A stretch of DNA of 64,000 nt from Apteryx mantelli (taxonomy: Eukaryota > Chordata > Aves > Apterygiformes > Apterygidae). Below, piece after piece: positions 54,317-62,683 of the stretch (position 1 is its first letter; every line of letters begins with the position of its first letter). The translations under genes were made by a program, and so were the position numbers. The stretch lies in contig NC_089980.1 of NCBI RefSeq assembly GCF_036417845.1, positions 50,466,501-50,530,500 of the forward strand, written 5' to 3'. The notes beneath the pieces were generated by a model. The model was not told the origin of the DNA. It saw only the letters and a list, made by a program, of their open reading frames with translations, and searched no databases.

Positions 54317-54559
54317 TTACTGCTGAACGGGAAAATTGCCATCCCTTTTGTTCAGCTCCTGCTCCCTTCCCCTGCTTTCAAAGCGGTTCTGGAAGGACAG
54401 GTCTGGCTCTGAGTACCTCCAGTCCATCCTGCTGATGCCATTCTTAAAATTACTCAGTGAAGGGGCAGAGGCACGTCTTGGATATCCTATGTACAGACTG
54501 CAGCTCCTCCCTTTGGACTGTTCCTTCTCCGAGGTGTGTGTGTGGGGGGAGGGCTGCAT
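54317..54559 (-). CDS. Probable terminal coding exon of copy 2 (ARHGAP20-like)
   Basis: This minus-strand frame ends in a stop at 54317-54319 and encodes a basic, serine-rich tail with PRRASAPSLSNF and RYSEPDLSFQNRF. Such RRxS and SEPDL motifs are typical of the region after the RhoGAP domain in ARHGAP20/TAGAP-type proteins and are possible 14-3-3 or kinase sites. It lies downstream of the RhoGAP exons at 55568-55037 on the same strand. The exon start is unclear: no acceptor fits the phase left by the preceding exon, and the coordinate given is the limit of the open frame. It is followed almost at once by the inverted copy 3. Confidence 0.5.
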   Translation of the reverse strand: MQPSPHTHTSEKEQSKGRSCSLYIGYPRRASAPSLSNFKNGISRMDWRYSEPDLSFQNRFESRGREQELNKRDGNFPVQQ

Positions 54560-55036
54560 TCAGCTCCCAGCAGTGGGTTGTTGCAGGCAGAACCACTGTG
54601 CTGAGGAGCACCTGGGTGTCCTGTGGGGAGATAGAGCCTATTAGGTAGGTTTTAGGGGCCATCTGAAGATCCAAGGGGACTTTCCCTGTGGGACAACACA
54701 CCCTGGGCACTCACGACCTTACTCCCTATGTACTAGAGGAGAAGTTAAGGAAACACAAGGACCACCAAGGTCAATGCCCTGGGACAGTGCAGTTCCAGAC
54801 CATAGTTAGCAAATAGGTGAAGAGCAGAGGTGTACAGATGTTCACTATCTCGATGAATGTTGTTTTGTGAGTGTTGTCCTTTTGAACTTCTGGAAAGCAT
54901 TCCAGTAGAAAAACACTGCCATACTGTATTGAACCCTCTGCACCTCTCTGCATTTCCACAGATGTCTTCTAATATCCAATTAAAGAATTTGAACCAGCAG
55001 CCCAGGCCTGTGACAATCATCAGTTCATCCTCCTAC
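54560..55036 (-). other. Intron between copy 2 RhoGAP end and terminal exon
   Basis: About 480 bases with no recognised exon. Minus-strand frames at 55020-54745 and 54710-54450 are open for 86-91 codons without motifs. An intermediate exon that would reconcile the splice phases could lie here but I cannot identify it. Confidence 0.4.
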
Positions 55037-55154
55037 CTGTGGAGCTGTCTGTGTGCTCGGGGGACTCCTCAGCTGAGGGACTGAAAGGCAAGGCAATGTC
55101 CTCCCCAAATATTGCTGTGCTGTTGTCTATCAGGAGCTCCATCAACACTGTCAC
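55037..55154 (-). CDS. RhoGAP domain, last exon (copy 2)
   Basis: An acceptor TTTTCTGTGTGCAG precedes GTG and the exon ends CACAG before a GTAGGA donor. It is 118 nt and encodes VTVLMELLIDNSTAIFGEDI followed by an acidic PSAEESPEHTDSS tail. This matches the last RhoGAP helix of the ARHGAP20/TAGAP family (typically VxxLVxFLIDNxxxIFGE). It starts in phase 0, which fits the end of the preceding exon, and the frame is intact. RhoGAP proteins speed GTP hydrolysis by Rho-family GTPases in the cytoplasm. Whether this copy is active is doubtful because the N-terminal half of the domain is missing upstream. Confidence 0.75.
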
Positions 55155-55375
55155 CTGCACACAGAAAACCAATAATTTCAATCTGAGGGGCTGAAAAGGT
55201 GCTGAGCAGCCTTTCCTGCTGCTGATGGACATTTCTGTACTGACAGCTGTAGCTCTGTAGCTCAGCCTGATCTGACCTGACACAATTTCGCTGAGCTTTT
55301 ACAAGAGCAGGGGGATCTGTGGGGATGGCCCTAAGCTGCCCCAAAGGGAGTAGCTAGGGGGTGAATTCAACAGAC

Positions 55376-55568
55376 CTTGTCATTTCTCTCCTGCGCTGCC
55401 AGCGGAAGCACATTGTCCCTGTCTGGGCTCAGCATGTTGGGCCCCACGCAGATGGCAAGGTTGCTGGCGTCCATCCTGCTGGTCTTCGCATTTTCGCTGA
55501 TGTGGTAGAGCACAGCAAGCAAGCACTGGAGCAAGAGGAGGTTTGCTCTGGGCAGTTTGTCAGCCACC
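55376..55568 (-). CDS. RhoGAP domain, central exon (copy 2)
   Basis: The exon follows the acceptor TTGTGCTCCTGCAG and ends GACAAG before GTCTGT, a weak but usable donor. Its 193 nt encode VADKLPRANLLLLQCLLAVL, then HISENAKTSRMDASNLAICV and GPNMLSP. These are the LPxxN, NxM and NLAxxxGPN(M/L)L blocks of a RhoGAP fold, including the conserved asparagine region of the active site. The frame is intact and ends in phase 0, continuous with the next exon. It starts with one base of a split codon, compatible with the PH exon at 56308-56274. A 92%-identical inverted copy lies at 54161-54277. Confidence 0.8.
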
Positions 55569-56273
55569 CTGCAGGAGCACAAACTATTTAATGTAACGTT
55601 AATGCAGGGTGCAGGGGCTACTACTTTTTCCTTTGAGGAAGTCCAATTAAATGCTCAAGAGATTACTCTTGTGTTTTGCAGAGGAATCTGAAATGCCTTG
55701 AGGAAGTGTTATTGCAAGAAGTGCTTCTCTGTGCAACTCTCCCTTGAAACCAACCTCCACAGGAGCAAATAGCAAGCTGTCAGAGATAACAGGTTTTTAC
55801 ATGAGACTCCCGATTTCCAGAGCAGTCCCCAGCCTGTGCTCTGCCTGTGCACAGGGAAGGGTGCAGGGAGAACTCTGTCACCCCCAGCCTTCGCTGCTCT
55901 CTCTCCTGCCAGTGAGCCCAGCACTGCTGAGGGACGTCAACTCCGGAGAGCCTCCAGCAGTGCTGGCTGGGAGCACCGGTCTGTAACACCCTTGGTACTG
56001 CTGTCTATGGGCCTTGTCCTCATGGAGACAGACAGCAGCGGCTCAGGGTCCCCATACTGGCAAGCAAGGAGCTGTGGTGACAGCTCACAGGGTCAGTGCT
56101 GATTTGCAACTACGAAACTAAGCAACTCACACCACTGTGCACAGGAGCTGCACTCAGCAGTGGAGACACCTTTCCCCCACCTATATTTCAGCATTTCTGT
56201 GTGCAGCACCATCAGGAGCACCCCCCTGCCTTCAGCCTTGAGTCAGCAGGTTGAATTCCCAGGCAGGGCTTAC
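55569..56273 (-). other. Intron of copy 2 where the RhoGAP N-terminal exons are missing
   Basis: In this family one expects exons here for the LFGVPL start, the GIFR arginine-finger loop and the VLKDFLR helix. I read the minus strand across the interval and find none. One acceptor-bounded frame (about 56057-55995, YGDPEPLLSVSM...) is open but unrecognised. The absence is a deletion relative to a complete gene, or an assembly collapse. Confidence 0.5.
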
Positions 56274-56308
56274 CAGAGGATGGCGTCCAGCCAGAGCTGC
56301 TTCACCTC
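56274..56308 (-). CDS. PH domain C-terminal helix exon (copy 2)
   Basis: A 35-nt exon lies between the acceptor CACTGCCAGTTGCAG and the strong donor GTAAGC. It encodes EVKQLWLDAILW, the terminal PH helix with its WL pair, parallel to EGKEWWLSTMLL in copy 1. It ends in phase 2, which fits the single-base start of the RhoGAP exon at 55568, so direct splicing would keep the frame. An alternative acceptor six bases upstream (CCAG) exists. Confidence 0.6.
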
Positions 56309-56479
56309 CTGCAACTGGCAGTGAAAAGGGGAAAAAGATTCAGCCCATGCTGCTTCTCCTCCTTGGGACAGACACAGCCCCAAACAGATCTCACCCATGT
56401 GGGGATAGTCGCAGGGACAGGGCTGAGCCCTGTGGGGCAGAACTCATGTGTGGGCCTGGGACATGTACCCCAGACTAGC

Positions 56480-56621
56480 ATGAAAGTGACCACGCAGAGG
56501 TCGGTGGTCCAGATGAGGATGGGGGTGTGTCTGCACTTGAGGCCAAATACTTCCTCCTCATCCTCTGACCTGGCCACCATTTCATCCTTCCCACACAGCA
56601 CCCAGAGCTCAATGGGAACAC
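56480..56621 (-). CDS. PH domain middle exon (copy 2)
   Basis: The frame encodes VPIELWVLCGKDEMVARSED and then EEVFGLKC...ILIWTTDLCVVTF. It is a clear paralog of copy 1's exon at 59439-59266 (VPLSDLWVLCGKDE, VFGLKC, LVWTTKVCVVTF), one residue shorter in the first block. Its acceptor TCGCTCCAG lies about 30 nt further in than in copy 1, so the first residues are lost. The donor is degraded: copy 1 has CA-GTGAGT, here CAT-GCTAGT, so the junction to the next exon is uncertain. No counterpart of the first PH exon is found upstream. Confidence 0.65.
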
Positions 56622-56926
56622 CTGGAGCGAGGAGATGTGCTGGGGACTGGCAGCAGAATCCTCAGCTTTCTGTGTCCTTCTACAGTTTTGAGGCCTCCTA
56701 AGTACATGTGTGGAAGAGAAGGCACCTGTGTGAAGGGACGTGCCCTGGAAAGAACGCAGGCTGCCAAGGCAGATCTTCAAGGAAAGAGATGGAGGAAGAC
56801 AAAGGCTCTCTGGAGATGAGGGGGTAAATCTCCTGCGGGGTCCGTTTACATTCCAGTCTGGTTTAATTGTGGTGCTTCTTAGACTTGAAGCAGTGCAAGA
56901 GCAAGCTGAGTGGGGCTGGACACAAT

Positions 56927-56932
56927 TTTATT
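56927..56932 (-). terminator. Polyadenylation signal, minus strand
   Basis: AATAAA on the minus strand overlaps the TGA stop of the 183-codon frame at 57483-56932 (TTGAATAAAAT). It lies between copy 1 and copy 2 and could end a copy 1 transcript, but no cleavage site can be confirmed. Confidence 0.35.
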
Positions 56933-57893
56933 CAACTCCTTTGCCCTAGCCCTTGCTTGTGACCAATGTGTAGAGCTCCTCTCGGTTTGTCCACCTCTCT
57001 TGCTTTCCTTCTGCCTGCTGGACGTGCCTGGAAAGAGGCTCCCAGAGGACCAAGGCCTCTTTTCTTAGCCAGAAGCTGGAATGTTGAGGCCCACGTGTGC
57101 TGAGTATTTGGAGCCCAGCTAAGCTTGCTGAGCATGACTGTCACGTCGGCCCTGAGCCACCTCCTTGGGCCCAAAGAGAAACCCCCTTCTTCTCTGGGGA
57201 AGTGCCTGGGCTCCTCCTCCCTGGGTTGTCTGGGCTGCTTACAGGCCAGGAAACGGGCACGTCCTCTTCCTGGGACCCCCAGGCTGGTCACAGTCAAACA
57301 CAGAGAGTCAGCCCCCAAAGAAATCCTTGTGTTTTTGCTTAGAGGCAGTTGGAAGCTCTTGGTATGGCTTCTGTGGCCTCTGAGTCTTTCCATGGCACCA
57401 CCCGCATGGGCCATCTCTTCCTGCCCATGTCTGCCACCAGGACAAAATGCTTTTGGTTTCTGCAAGGGAGAGCTGAACACCATGCAACGGAAGAGCTACA
57501 GATTGCCAAGAATGGCCAATGCCTTTTGCAAGTGGCAGTGGGCCCCTCTCCTTCAGCTGTCTTGCAAGGAGAGGGCGCCTGCTGACAGGGGCCGATGGAG
57601 AGGGCACCTTCTCTAGTTGCAGCCTGCCAGCATGCAGCTTCTGCCGGTCGCGGCTCCTGCCAGGCTAGGTCCTCTGCTGCCCCTTTCCTCGGTGTCCTGG
57701 GAACAGCTGCACCCGGGAAACAGCACCCCTGCCATGCCCGTGGGCTCCTTCTCTCAGACGCCCCTTCTGGAGCAGCATCACCTCTCAGCAGCTTCTCTCT
57801 CCCCTCGCTGGGGACTGCTGCTCTCGGCGGTGGCCCTTGACTCCCTGGCAGAGAGGCATTGCTTCCCCAAATCTCCCTTGCCCTCTCCCACAA
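56932..57893 (-). other. GC-rich segment with long minus-strand frames, unassigned
   Basis: Two overlapping minus-strand frames, 57893-57339 (184 codons) and 57483-56932 (183 codons), are open in GC-rich DNA, as are several plus-strand frames, so openness itself is weak evidence. No domain is recognised. The position, between copy 1's PH exons and an AATAAA, would suit a terminal exon or 3' untranslated region of copy 1, but this is inference. Confidence 0.3.
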
Positions 57894-58075
57894 CAGCAGC
57901 AGCAGTGCTACCGCTGCTCAGTGCCTTGCCCTGCTGCTACGGTGGTGTGCACGCCGGGGCATCCTAATAGCCCCGCCACACCTGCAGAACCATCCAAAAG
58001 TCAGTGGAAGACATTTGGTGCCCAAGGGTTGGAGGGAGAGACAAGGAGCCGGCAAATCGTCCTGCAGAAAAGGGC

Positions 58076-58081
58076 TTTATT
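58076..58081 (-). terminator. Polyadenylation signal, minus strand
   Basis: The hexamer AATAAAG follows TTCACTGC on the minus strand. The frame descending through the polypurine tract also ends in this TAA. It is the first poly(A) signal after copy 1's last recognisable exon and may terminate a truncated copy 1 transcript. Confidence 0.35.
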
Positions 58082-58257
58082 GCAGTGAAGTTACATGGGT
58101 GTAAATCCAAAGTCCCCCTGCTCCTGGTCCAAGGCTCCCTGGGGCCCTGAACGGGGAGTTCAGTGCTAACCACGGACAAGTTCCCGCAGGTGAAAGCACA
58201 CTGCTCGTCCTGGCAGGGTTCCCGTTGTTACAAGGTGTGAAGGATGCTGCCAAGGGG

Positions 58258-58860
58258 CTTTCTTCTTTCCTCTTTGTTCTTTCCTTCCTTTCCTTTGTTT
58301 TCCTTTGCTTTCCCTTTTTTCTTTTTTTCTTTCCTTTTTTGCTTTTTTCTCTTTCCTTTTTTCCTTTCCCTTTTTCCCCTTTTTTCCTTTCCTTTTCTTC
58401 TCTTTTCTTCCCCTTCCTTTTCTTCCTCTCCTTTTCTTCCGCTCCTTTTTCTCCCCACTTCCCTATCTCCCCCCTTATCTCCCCCTTGCTGATCTCCCCC
58501 TTTCTTTTCTCCCCATTTTCTCCCCCTTTTTTCTCCCCATTTCTCCCCCTTCTCACTCTTTTTTCCCTTTTCTTTCTCCCCTTTTTCTACTCCTTCTTCC
58601 CCCCTTTTTCTCCCTTCTTTTTTTTCCCATTTTATATTCCCATTTCCTCCAATTTTTTCCCTTTCCATTCCTCTCCCTTTTTGTTCACCTTTTTTCTTCC
58701 CTCTTTTCTTTTCTCTGCTTCTCTCCCTTTTTCTCCCCATTTTTTCTCTGCTTTTTTTCTACCCCTTTTCCTCCCTTTTTTCTCCCCCTTTTATCACCTA
58801 TTTTTTCTCCTTTTGTTTATTTTCTCCCCATTTTTCTTCTTCCCCCTTTTTTCTCTTCCT
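58258..58860. repeat. 603-bp polypyrimidine/polypurine tract
   Basis: The plus strand is almost pure T and C in irregular TTTTTCTCCCC and CCCCTTTTTC units, with only scattered purines. The minus strand is the matching G/A tract. It creates long spurious frames: 280 codons of Phe/Ser/Pro/Leu on the plus strand and about 170 codons of Lys/Glu/Gly/Arg on the minus. Such mirror-rich tracts can form triplex (H-DNA) structures and are often collapsed or mis-sized in assemblies. It begins directly at the 3' end of the copy 1 exon at 58903-58859. Confidence 0.95.
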
Positions 58861-58903
58861 GAGAAGCATGGTGCTCAGCCACCACTCCTTCCCCTCCTGC
58901 GAC
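58859..58903 (-). CDS. PH domain C-terminal helix exon (copy 1), donor lost
   Basis: After the acceptor TCTCCTTCTCGCTGCAG the exon completes a glutamine with the CA left by the previous exon and encodes SQEGKEWWLSTMLL. This matches the last PH helix of ARHGAP20 and the WL exon of copy 2. Where copy 2 has CTG-GTAAGC, this copy reads CTCAG-GAAGAG. The GT is absent and the sequence runs straight into the polypurine tract. Splicing to a downstream RhoGAP exon is therefore doubtful, and read-through would add a Lys/Glu/Gly-rich tail. Confidence 0.65.
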
Positions 58904-59265
58904 CTGCAGCGAGAAGGAGAAACAGCCTCAGAGCCCGCTCCTGCTGCTGCCGCTGCTGCTGGGCAGAGGCACAGGGCCCCAGACACAGCTGGCCCGCTTG
59001 GCACCGCTCCACACCGCCATACACCAGAGCCCCCGCTCGGTGTCCCCCCACAGTGTTGCTGGGCTGAGCAGAACTGCAGGGTCGTGGCAGCAGTGGCGGG
59101 TGGCTTGTGCATGCCTGGAGGTGCCCGTGGGTGCGTCTGAAAGCCCAGCGGGGCCTCTGCTTCCTCTGCCGCAGCCTGGGCTGAGCCCCAGCAAGCCCGG
59201 AGAGGACTGAAGGCAAGCACGGTGCCCTGCATCCCCCCAGCCCTGGACGCGCCCCCAAGACTCAC

Positions 59266-59439
59266 TGGAAGGTGACCACGCAGACCTTGGTGGTCCAGAC
59301 CAGGATGAAGGAATCAGCACATTTGAGGCCAAAAACGTCCTCCTCATCTTCACAGCTGCACGCTGCCTCGTCCTTCCCGCACAGCACCCAGAGGTCACTG
59401 AGAGGCACCCGGTGCTTGACCAGGAAGGTGGAGCCACAT
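59266..59439 (-). CDS. PH domain middle exon (copy 1, ARHGAP20-like)
   Basis: The exon lies between the acceptor CTCTTCCTCCCGGCAG and the donor GTGAGT. Its 174 nt begin by completing the arginine split across the intron from 60057 and read CGSTFLVKHRVPLSDLWVLC, then CEDEEDVFGLKCADSFILVW and TTKVCVVTFQ. The order (basic strand, LSDLW, acidic loop, F.L.W strand, VVTF) matches the PH domain of ARHGAP20, where a KLSDMW block precedes an LGWPTVNFVATF strand. PH domains bind phosphoinositides or proteins and target the protein to membranes. Phases agree on both sides and no frame break is seen. Confidence 0.8.
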
Positions 59440-60056
59440 CTGCCGGGAGGAAGAGCAGGGACCGCCTTGGAGGCTGTGTGCTGGGGGCAGCCGCAGCAGG
59501 CCTCCCGGGGAGAGCCATGTGCCGGGGGCAGAGGCTTGGGGCAGCCAGCGCGGCAGAAAGCAGCCTCCGTGCCAGCACGCACACAGGGCACTTTGGAGAA
59601 GTCGCTGCTGCAAAGCAATGCTGGCAGGCGCTTGCTCAGGGGCTGCCGGTCAGGGTGGCAACATGCGGAGCCTGCCCCTTTCCTCTCACACCTCCCCGAA
59701 TTAAAGGGCAGGGCTGTCCCTGCCCGCAGTGCAGGTGCACCCATGCAGGGGGCTGCAGGCCATATGGAGCACAAGTCATCGTGGGGAGCAAAGGGCATCG
59801 AGCCCTGGGCGAGGCAGCGAGGAGAGGAGGAAGGCCTCCTTCCGGGCGACTGGATGCTAGAGGCTGTGACCAGCAGGATTTGGCAGGATTGCTGTTCCTT
59901 GTCGAGAGGTGCTGTTGAGGAAGGAAGCAATGGGAAGAGCAGCCCTGAGGAGGCACTTTCTGCTCCGGTGGGAGCAGATCCGGGGAGCAGCAGTGCCTGG
60001 GGGCAGGTGGCAGAGGCGGTGGCGGGGGTAAGGATGGCTCTGGTTGCTCTTCTTAC
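59440..60056 (-). other. Intron 1 of copy 1
   Basis: This runs from the donor GTAAGA at 60056-60051 to the acceptor at 59440. It is GC-rich and open over long stretches in several frames on both strands (up to 287 codons on the minus strand), which reflects composition rather than coding. The 287-codon frame runs into exon 59439-59266 at its end, so retention would be frame-compatible with that exon only from an internal start. Confidence 0.55.
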
Positions 60057-60331
60057 CTGAATCTGGCGATGGCGATGGCGTCGGAGAAGAGCAGGAGGTG
60101 CCTGTCCCTTGTCCGCTGGTGCCAAGTCACCTGCACACAGTCGCTGAGCAGGAGCCGGGGGCTCCTGCGCAACACAAAGGCGCTGAGCAGTGCCGGGGGC
60201 CAGGAGGCTCCCCTGGCCGCGAGCCCGAGGCCAGCGCGAGGAGCCATGCGGTCAGGGTCCCCAGGCTGTGCCTGCATGCCGGCAGCAGGGGCGGCAGCGC
60301 TGTGGGCGCCGCAGCAGTTGGCCTGTCCCAT
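60057..60331 (-). CDS. First coding exon, PH domain start (copy 1, ARHGAP20-like)
   Basis: An ATG in strong context (GCGCCATGG) at 60331 is preceded in frame by a stop about 80 nt upstream. The 275-nt exon encodes 91 residues plus two bases. An Ala/Gly-rich start (MGQANCC) leads to RRSPRLLLSDCVQVTWHQRT and RDRHLLLFSDAIAIARF, the first strands of a PH domain (compare ELKRG...RHLFLFNDLLVVAK in ARHGAP20). It ends at a CAG-GTAAGA donor in phase 2, fitting the next exon exactly. The MGQANCC start could suggest lipid modification, but this is conjecture. Human ARHGAP20 is longer at the N-terminus. Confidence 0.72.
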
Positions 60332-60620
60332 GGCGCCGTGTCCGGGCAGAGGGCTGCGGTGCGTGCGTGCCCCGCGCTGGGCAGCGCCAGGTGCCGGTCA
60401 GGCCTGCGCCAAGGCAAGAGCAGTGCACCTGTGCCGAGTAGTGCCGCTGGGCTGGGAGCCTGCGTCTCCCTGCTGCCCTGCACCGGCACAGCGCCGCACT
60501 GGGGCCAGGTGGGCACTGGTGGCCGTGGCCATCTGGGAGCCACTGTGGCACATTGTGATGCACTGGCCGAGTCACGGGGAAGCGCTGGGGCGTAGGCTCG
60601 GGGCTCCCGGGGGCAGGCGA
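60180..60620 (-). promoter_or_regulatory. CpG-rich region around copy 1 start
   Basis: CpG dinucleotides are frequent over the first exon and the 290 bases upstream of its ATG, in contrast to the CpG-poor 53 kb to the left. This resembles a promoter-associated CpG island for the minus-strand gene. I see no TATA box. The exact transcription start cannot be read from sequence alone. Confidence 0.4.
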
Positions 60621-61074
60621 GTGTTCCAGGGGTATGGAGACAAGGGGCAAGGGACAAGGGAGGAGATGGGGCTGTTGCTTGTGGACCCCCCGGCTCCACC
60701 ATCAGGGTCTGTGCCAGTGAAAGTCCCAAATGCACAGACCCCTCCACTGCTGCCACCTGCCCTGCTGCTTTGGGGGCCTCAAAACATTTGCTTTGGAGCA
60801 TGAAGTGGTGTCTATTGCATGGTCCAGGAAATACACCTCCAGATCCTGGCAGACTGCAGCACGTCCATCACTGCCTTTGTGCTGCAGCATGGCACCAGCT
60901 GTGTACAGGGTGAATTATGTCCAAAGCATGTACAGTAAAATACCTTCTGTAAAACAGAGAAATAAAACCCCATCTTAAAATGCACACCAGGTTTCTGTGT
61001 AGGCCCTCTGATGCTGTGTCTCCTGCCCTTCTTGAAAGTGTTTTCTGGAAGGGCATTTCCTCCACAGGTTTCCG
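60621..61074. other. Upstream flank of copy 1, no gene recognised
   Basis: GC content falls gradually and no exon, promoter motif or repeat is recognised before the CR1 copy. An AATAAA on the plus strand near 60961 has no associated coding frame. Confidence 0.45.
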
Positions 61075-61965
61075 AATCACAGAATCACTGCCTGGTTAAG
61101 GTTGGAAATGACCTTTGCAGATCATCTGCTCCAACCCCTCTGTTCAGGCAAGGTCACTTGGAGCAGGTTGCCCAGGACCATGTCCAGGTGGCTTTTGAAT
61201 ATCCCCCAGGATAGAGTCTGCCACCTATGCCAGTGCTCAGTCACTCTCACATTAAAGAAGTTTTTTCTTAGATTCAGGCAGAATTGTGTTTCAGTTTGTG
61301 CCCGTTGCCTCTTGTCCTTTCACTGGGCACCCCTGAGAAGAGTCTGGCTCCATCTTCTTTACACCCTCCCTTCAGATATTTATACATATTGATAAGCCTC
61401 CTGCAGCCTTCACTTCTCCAGGCTGAACAGTACTTCCTCATATGAGAGATACTTCAGTGCCTTCAGCATTTTTGTAGCCCTTTGCTGCACTCGCTCTAGT
61501 AGCTCCACATCTCTCTTGTGCTGGGCAGCCCAGCACCGCACACAGCACTCCAGCTGTGGCCTCCCCAGAGCTGAGGGGAAGGATCGACTCCCTCCACCTG
61601 CTGCCAGTGTCTAACGCAGCCCAGGATACCACTTGCCACCTTTGCTGCAAGGGTGCACGGCAGGCTCATGGTCAGTTTGTTGTCCAGCAGGACCCCCAGA
61701 GCTTTCCTGCAGAGCTACTTTCCAGCACGTTGGCCCCCAGCCTCTACTGGTGCCTAGGGTTATTTCTGCCTAGGTGCAGGACTTGGCATTTCCCCTTGTG
61801 GAACTCCAGCAGGTTCCTCTCTGCCCATCTCTCCAGCCCATCGAGGTCCCTCTCAATGGCAGCACAGCCCTCTGGTGTGTCAGCTGCTTCTTCCAGTTTT
61901 GTATCATCAGCAAACTTGCTGATTTTAAAGCTGCAGAGCAAAGGCTTGCTTCCTTTCAGGTTTGC
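61075..61965 (-). mobile_element. CR1 LINE copy, 5'-truncated, retaining RT motif
   Basis: The plus strand starts with AATCACAGAATCAC, the antisense of the CR1 3' terminal repeat, and continues with antisense ORF2. On the minus strand, 61968-61744 encodes KISKFADDTKLEEAADTPEG then LERWAERNLLEFHKGKCQVL and HLGRNNPRHQ, the catalytic region of CR1 reverse transcriptase. FADDT maps to 61914-61900 with both aspartates kept. Downstream frames are interrupted (a stop follows the histidine/glutamine at 61744 and further shifts occur), so the element is inactive. It lies just upstream of the ARHGAP20-like cluster. Confidence 0.9.
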
Positions 61966-62683
61966 CATGGGTCTGTTAAAATACCTTGCAGCCAGAAGCA
62001 GCCTGTTTTCTTATTGCCATGAGAATCTCCTGGCTTTTTGGGATGCTCCCTGGCCATGGACTTTCAGACTGTGAGATGAGCTTATCCATGGTGAAGCAGG
62101 TGTGAAGGCATCACCATTTAGTACCAAAAGATGTGCATCTGCCATTTCCTCCAGCACCTGAGAGGAGTTCTGTAACTCCTGAATGACATCTTGAAATGCC
62201 ATATAAGGGAGAGAGAATGCCAGGGGTGAGAAGGAGGTGGGAAAAGTGGAGTATTACATGTGCTTGGTTACCAAAAACTCTGTCGTGCTGGCCTAACCTT
62301 GTTTTTCCCCCATGCTGGGGGTTGCAAAAAGCTCTGCTTTGTAATTAATGCAGGCTTTATCAGAGACCATGAAAGTTGAGGGTTTGCATTTGGACGGTAG
62401 CCTCTGTCAGGGAAGTTGGTGGGAGAACTGCGGGTTGTAGGAAGGATGAGTTTCGAGCAGCTGCTGAACCACTTTTGTAACTAGTTGGTTGGCTAAAGAG
62501 CTAATTTTGTTTAGAGTGTGTGACACTTCTTCATATTCTTCCATGAAAGACGAAGCAGAGCTCCAGAAAGCCAAAGCCTGTTTGGGATTTGTGAACTATT
62601 TACTTGCTATTTGTTTAGAGAGGCATAAAAAGCAGTTGTTCACCCAACATCCCCAGATGTTTGTAGCTGGTTGTGTAGGTGGT
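61966..62683. other. Flank between CR1 and the right 100-bp repeat
   Basis: No gene recognised. Open frames up to 69 codons lack motifs. Confidence 0.45.

Noticed and set aside
55361..55591. Plus-strand frame over the RhoGAP exon
   Set aside because: Antisense of the exon at 55568-55376, which has RhoGAP motifs and splice sites on the minus strand.
58077..58740. Lys/Glu/Gly-rich minus-strand frames of 159-170 codons
   Set aside because: Low-complexity translation of the polypurine strand of the same tract.
58225..59067. 280-codon plus-strand open frame
   Set aside because: Most of it is translation of the polypyrimidine tract into Phe/Leu/Ser/Pro, with no domain; the tract explains the openness.
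59272..60060. 262-codon plus-strand frame
   Set aside because: Shadow of the minus-strand PH exon and its GC-rich intron; no recognisable protein family.
60044..60803. Plus-strand frames of 183-244 codons over the CpG-rich region
   Set aside because: Antisense to the PH exon and driven by GC composition; no motif, and the minus strand has the matching splice phases.
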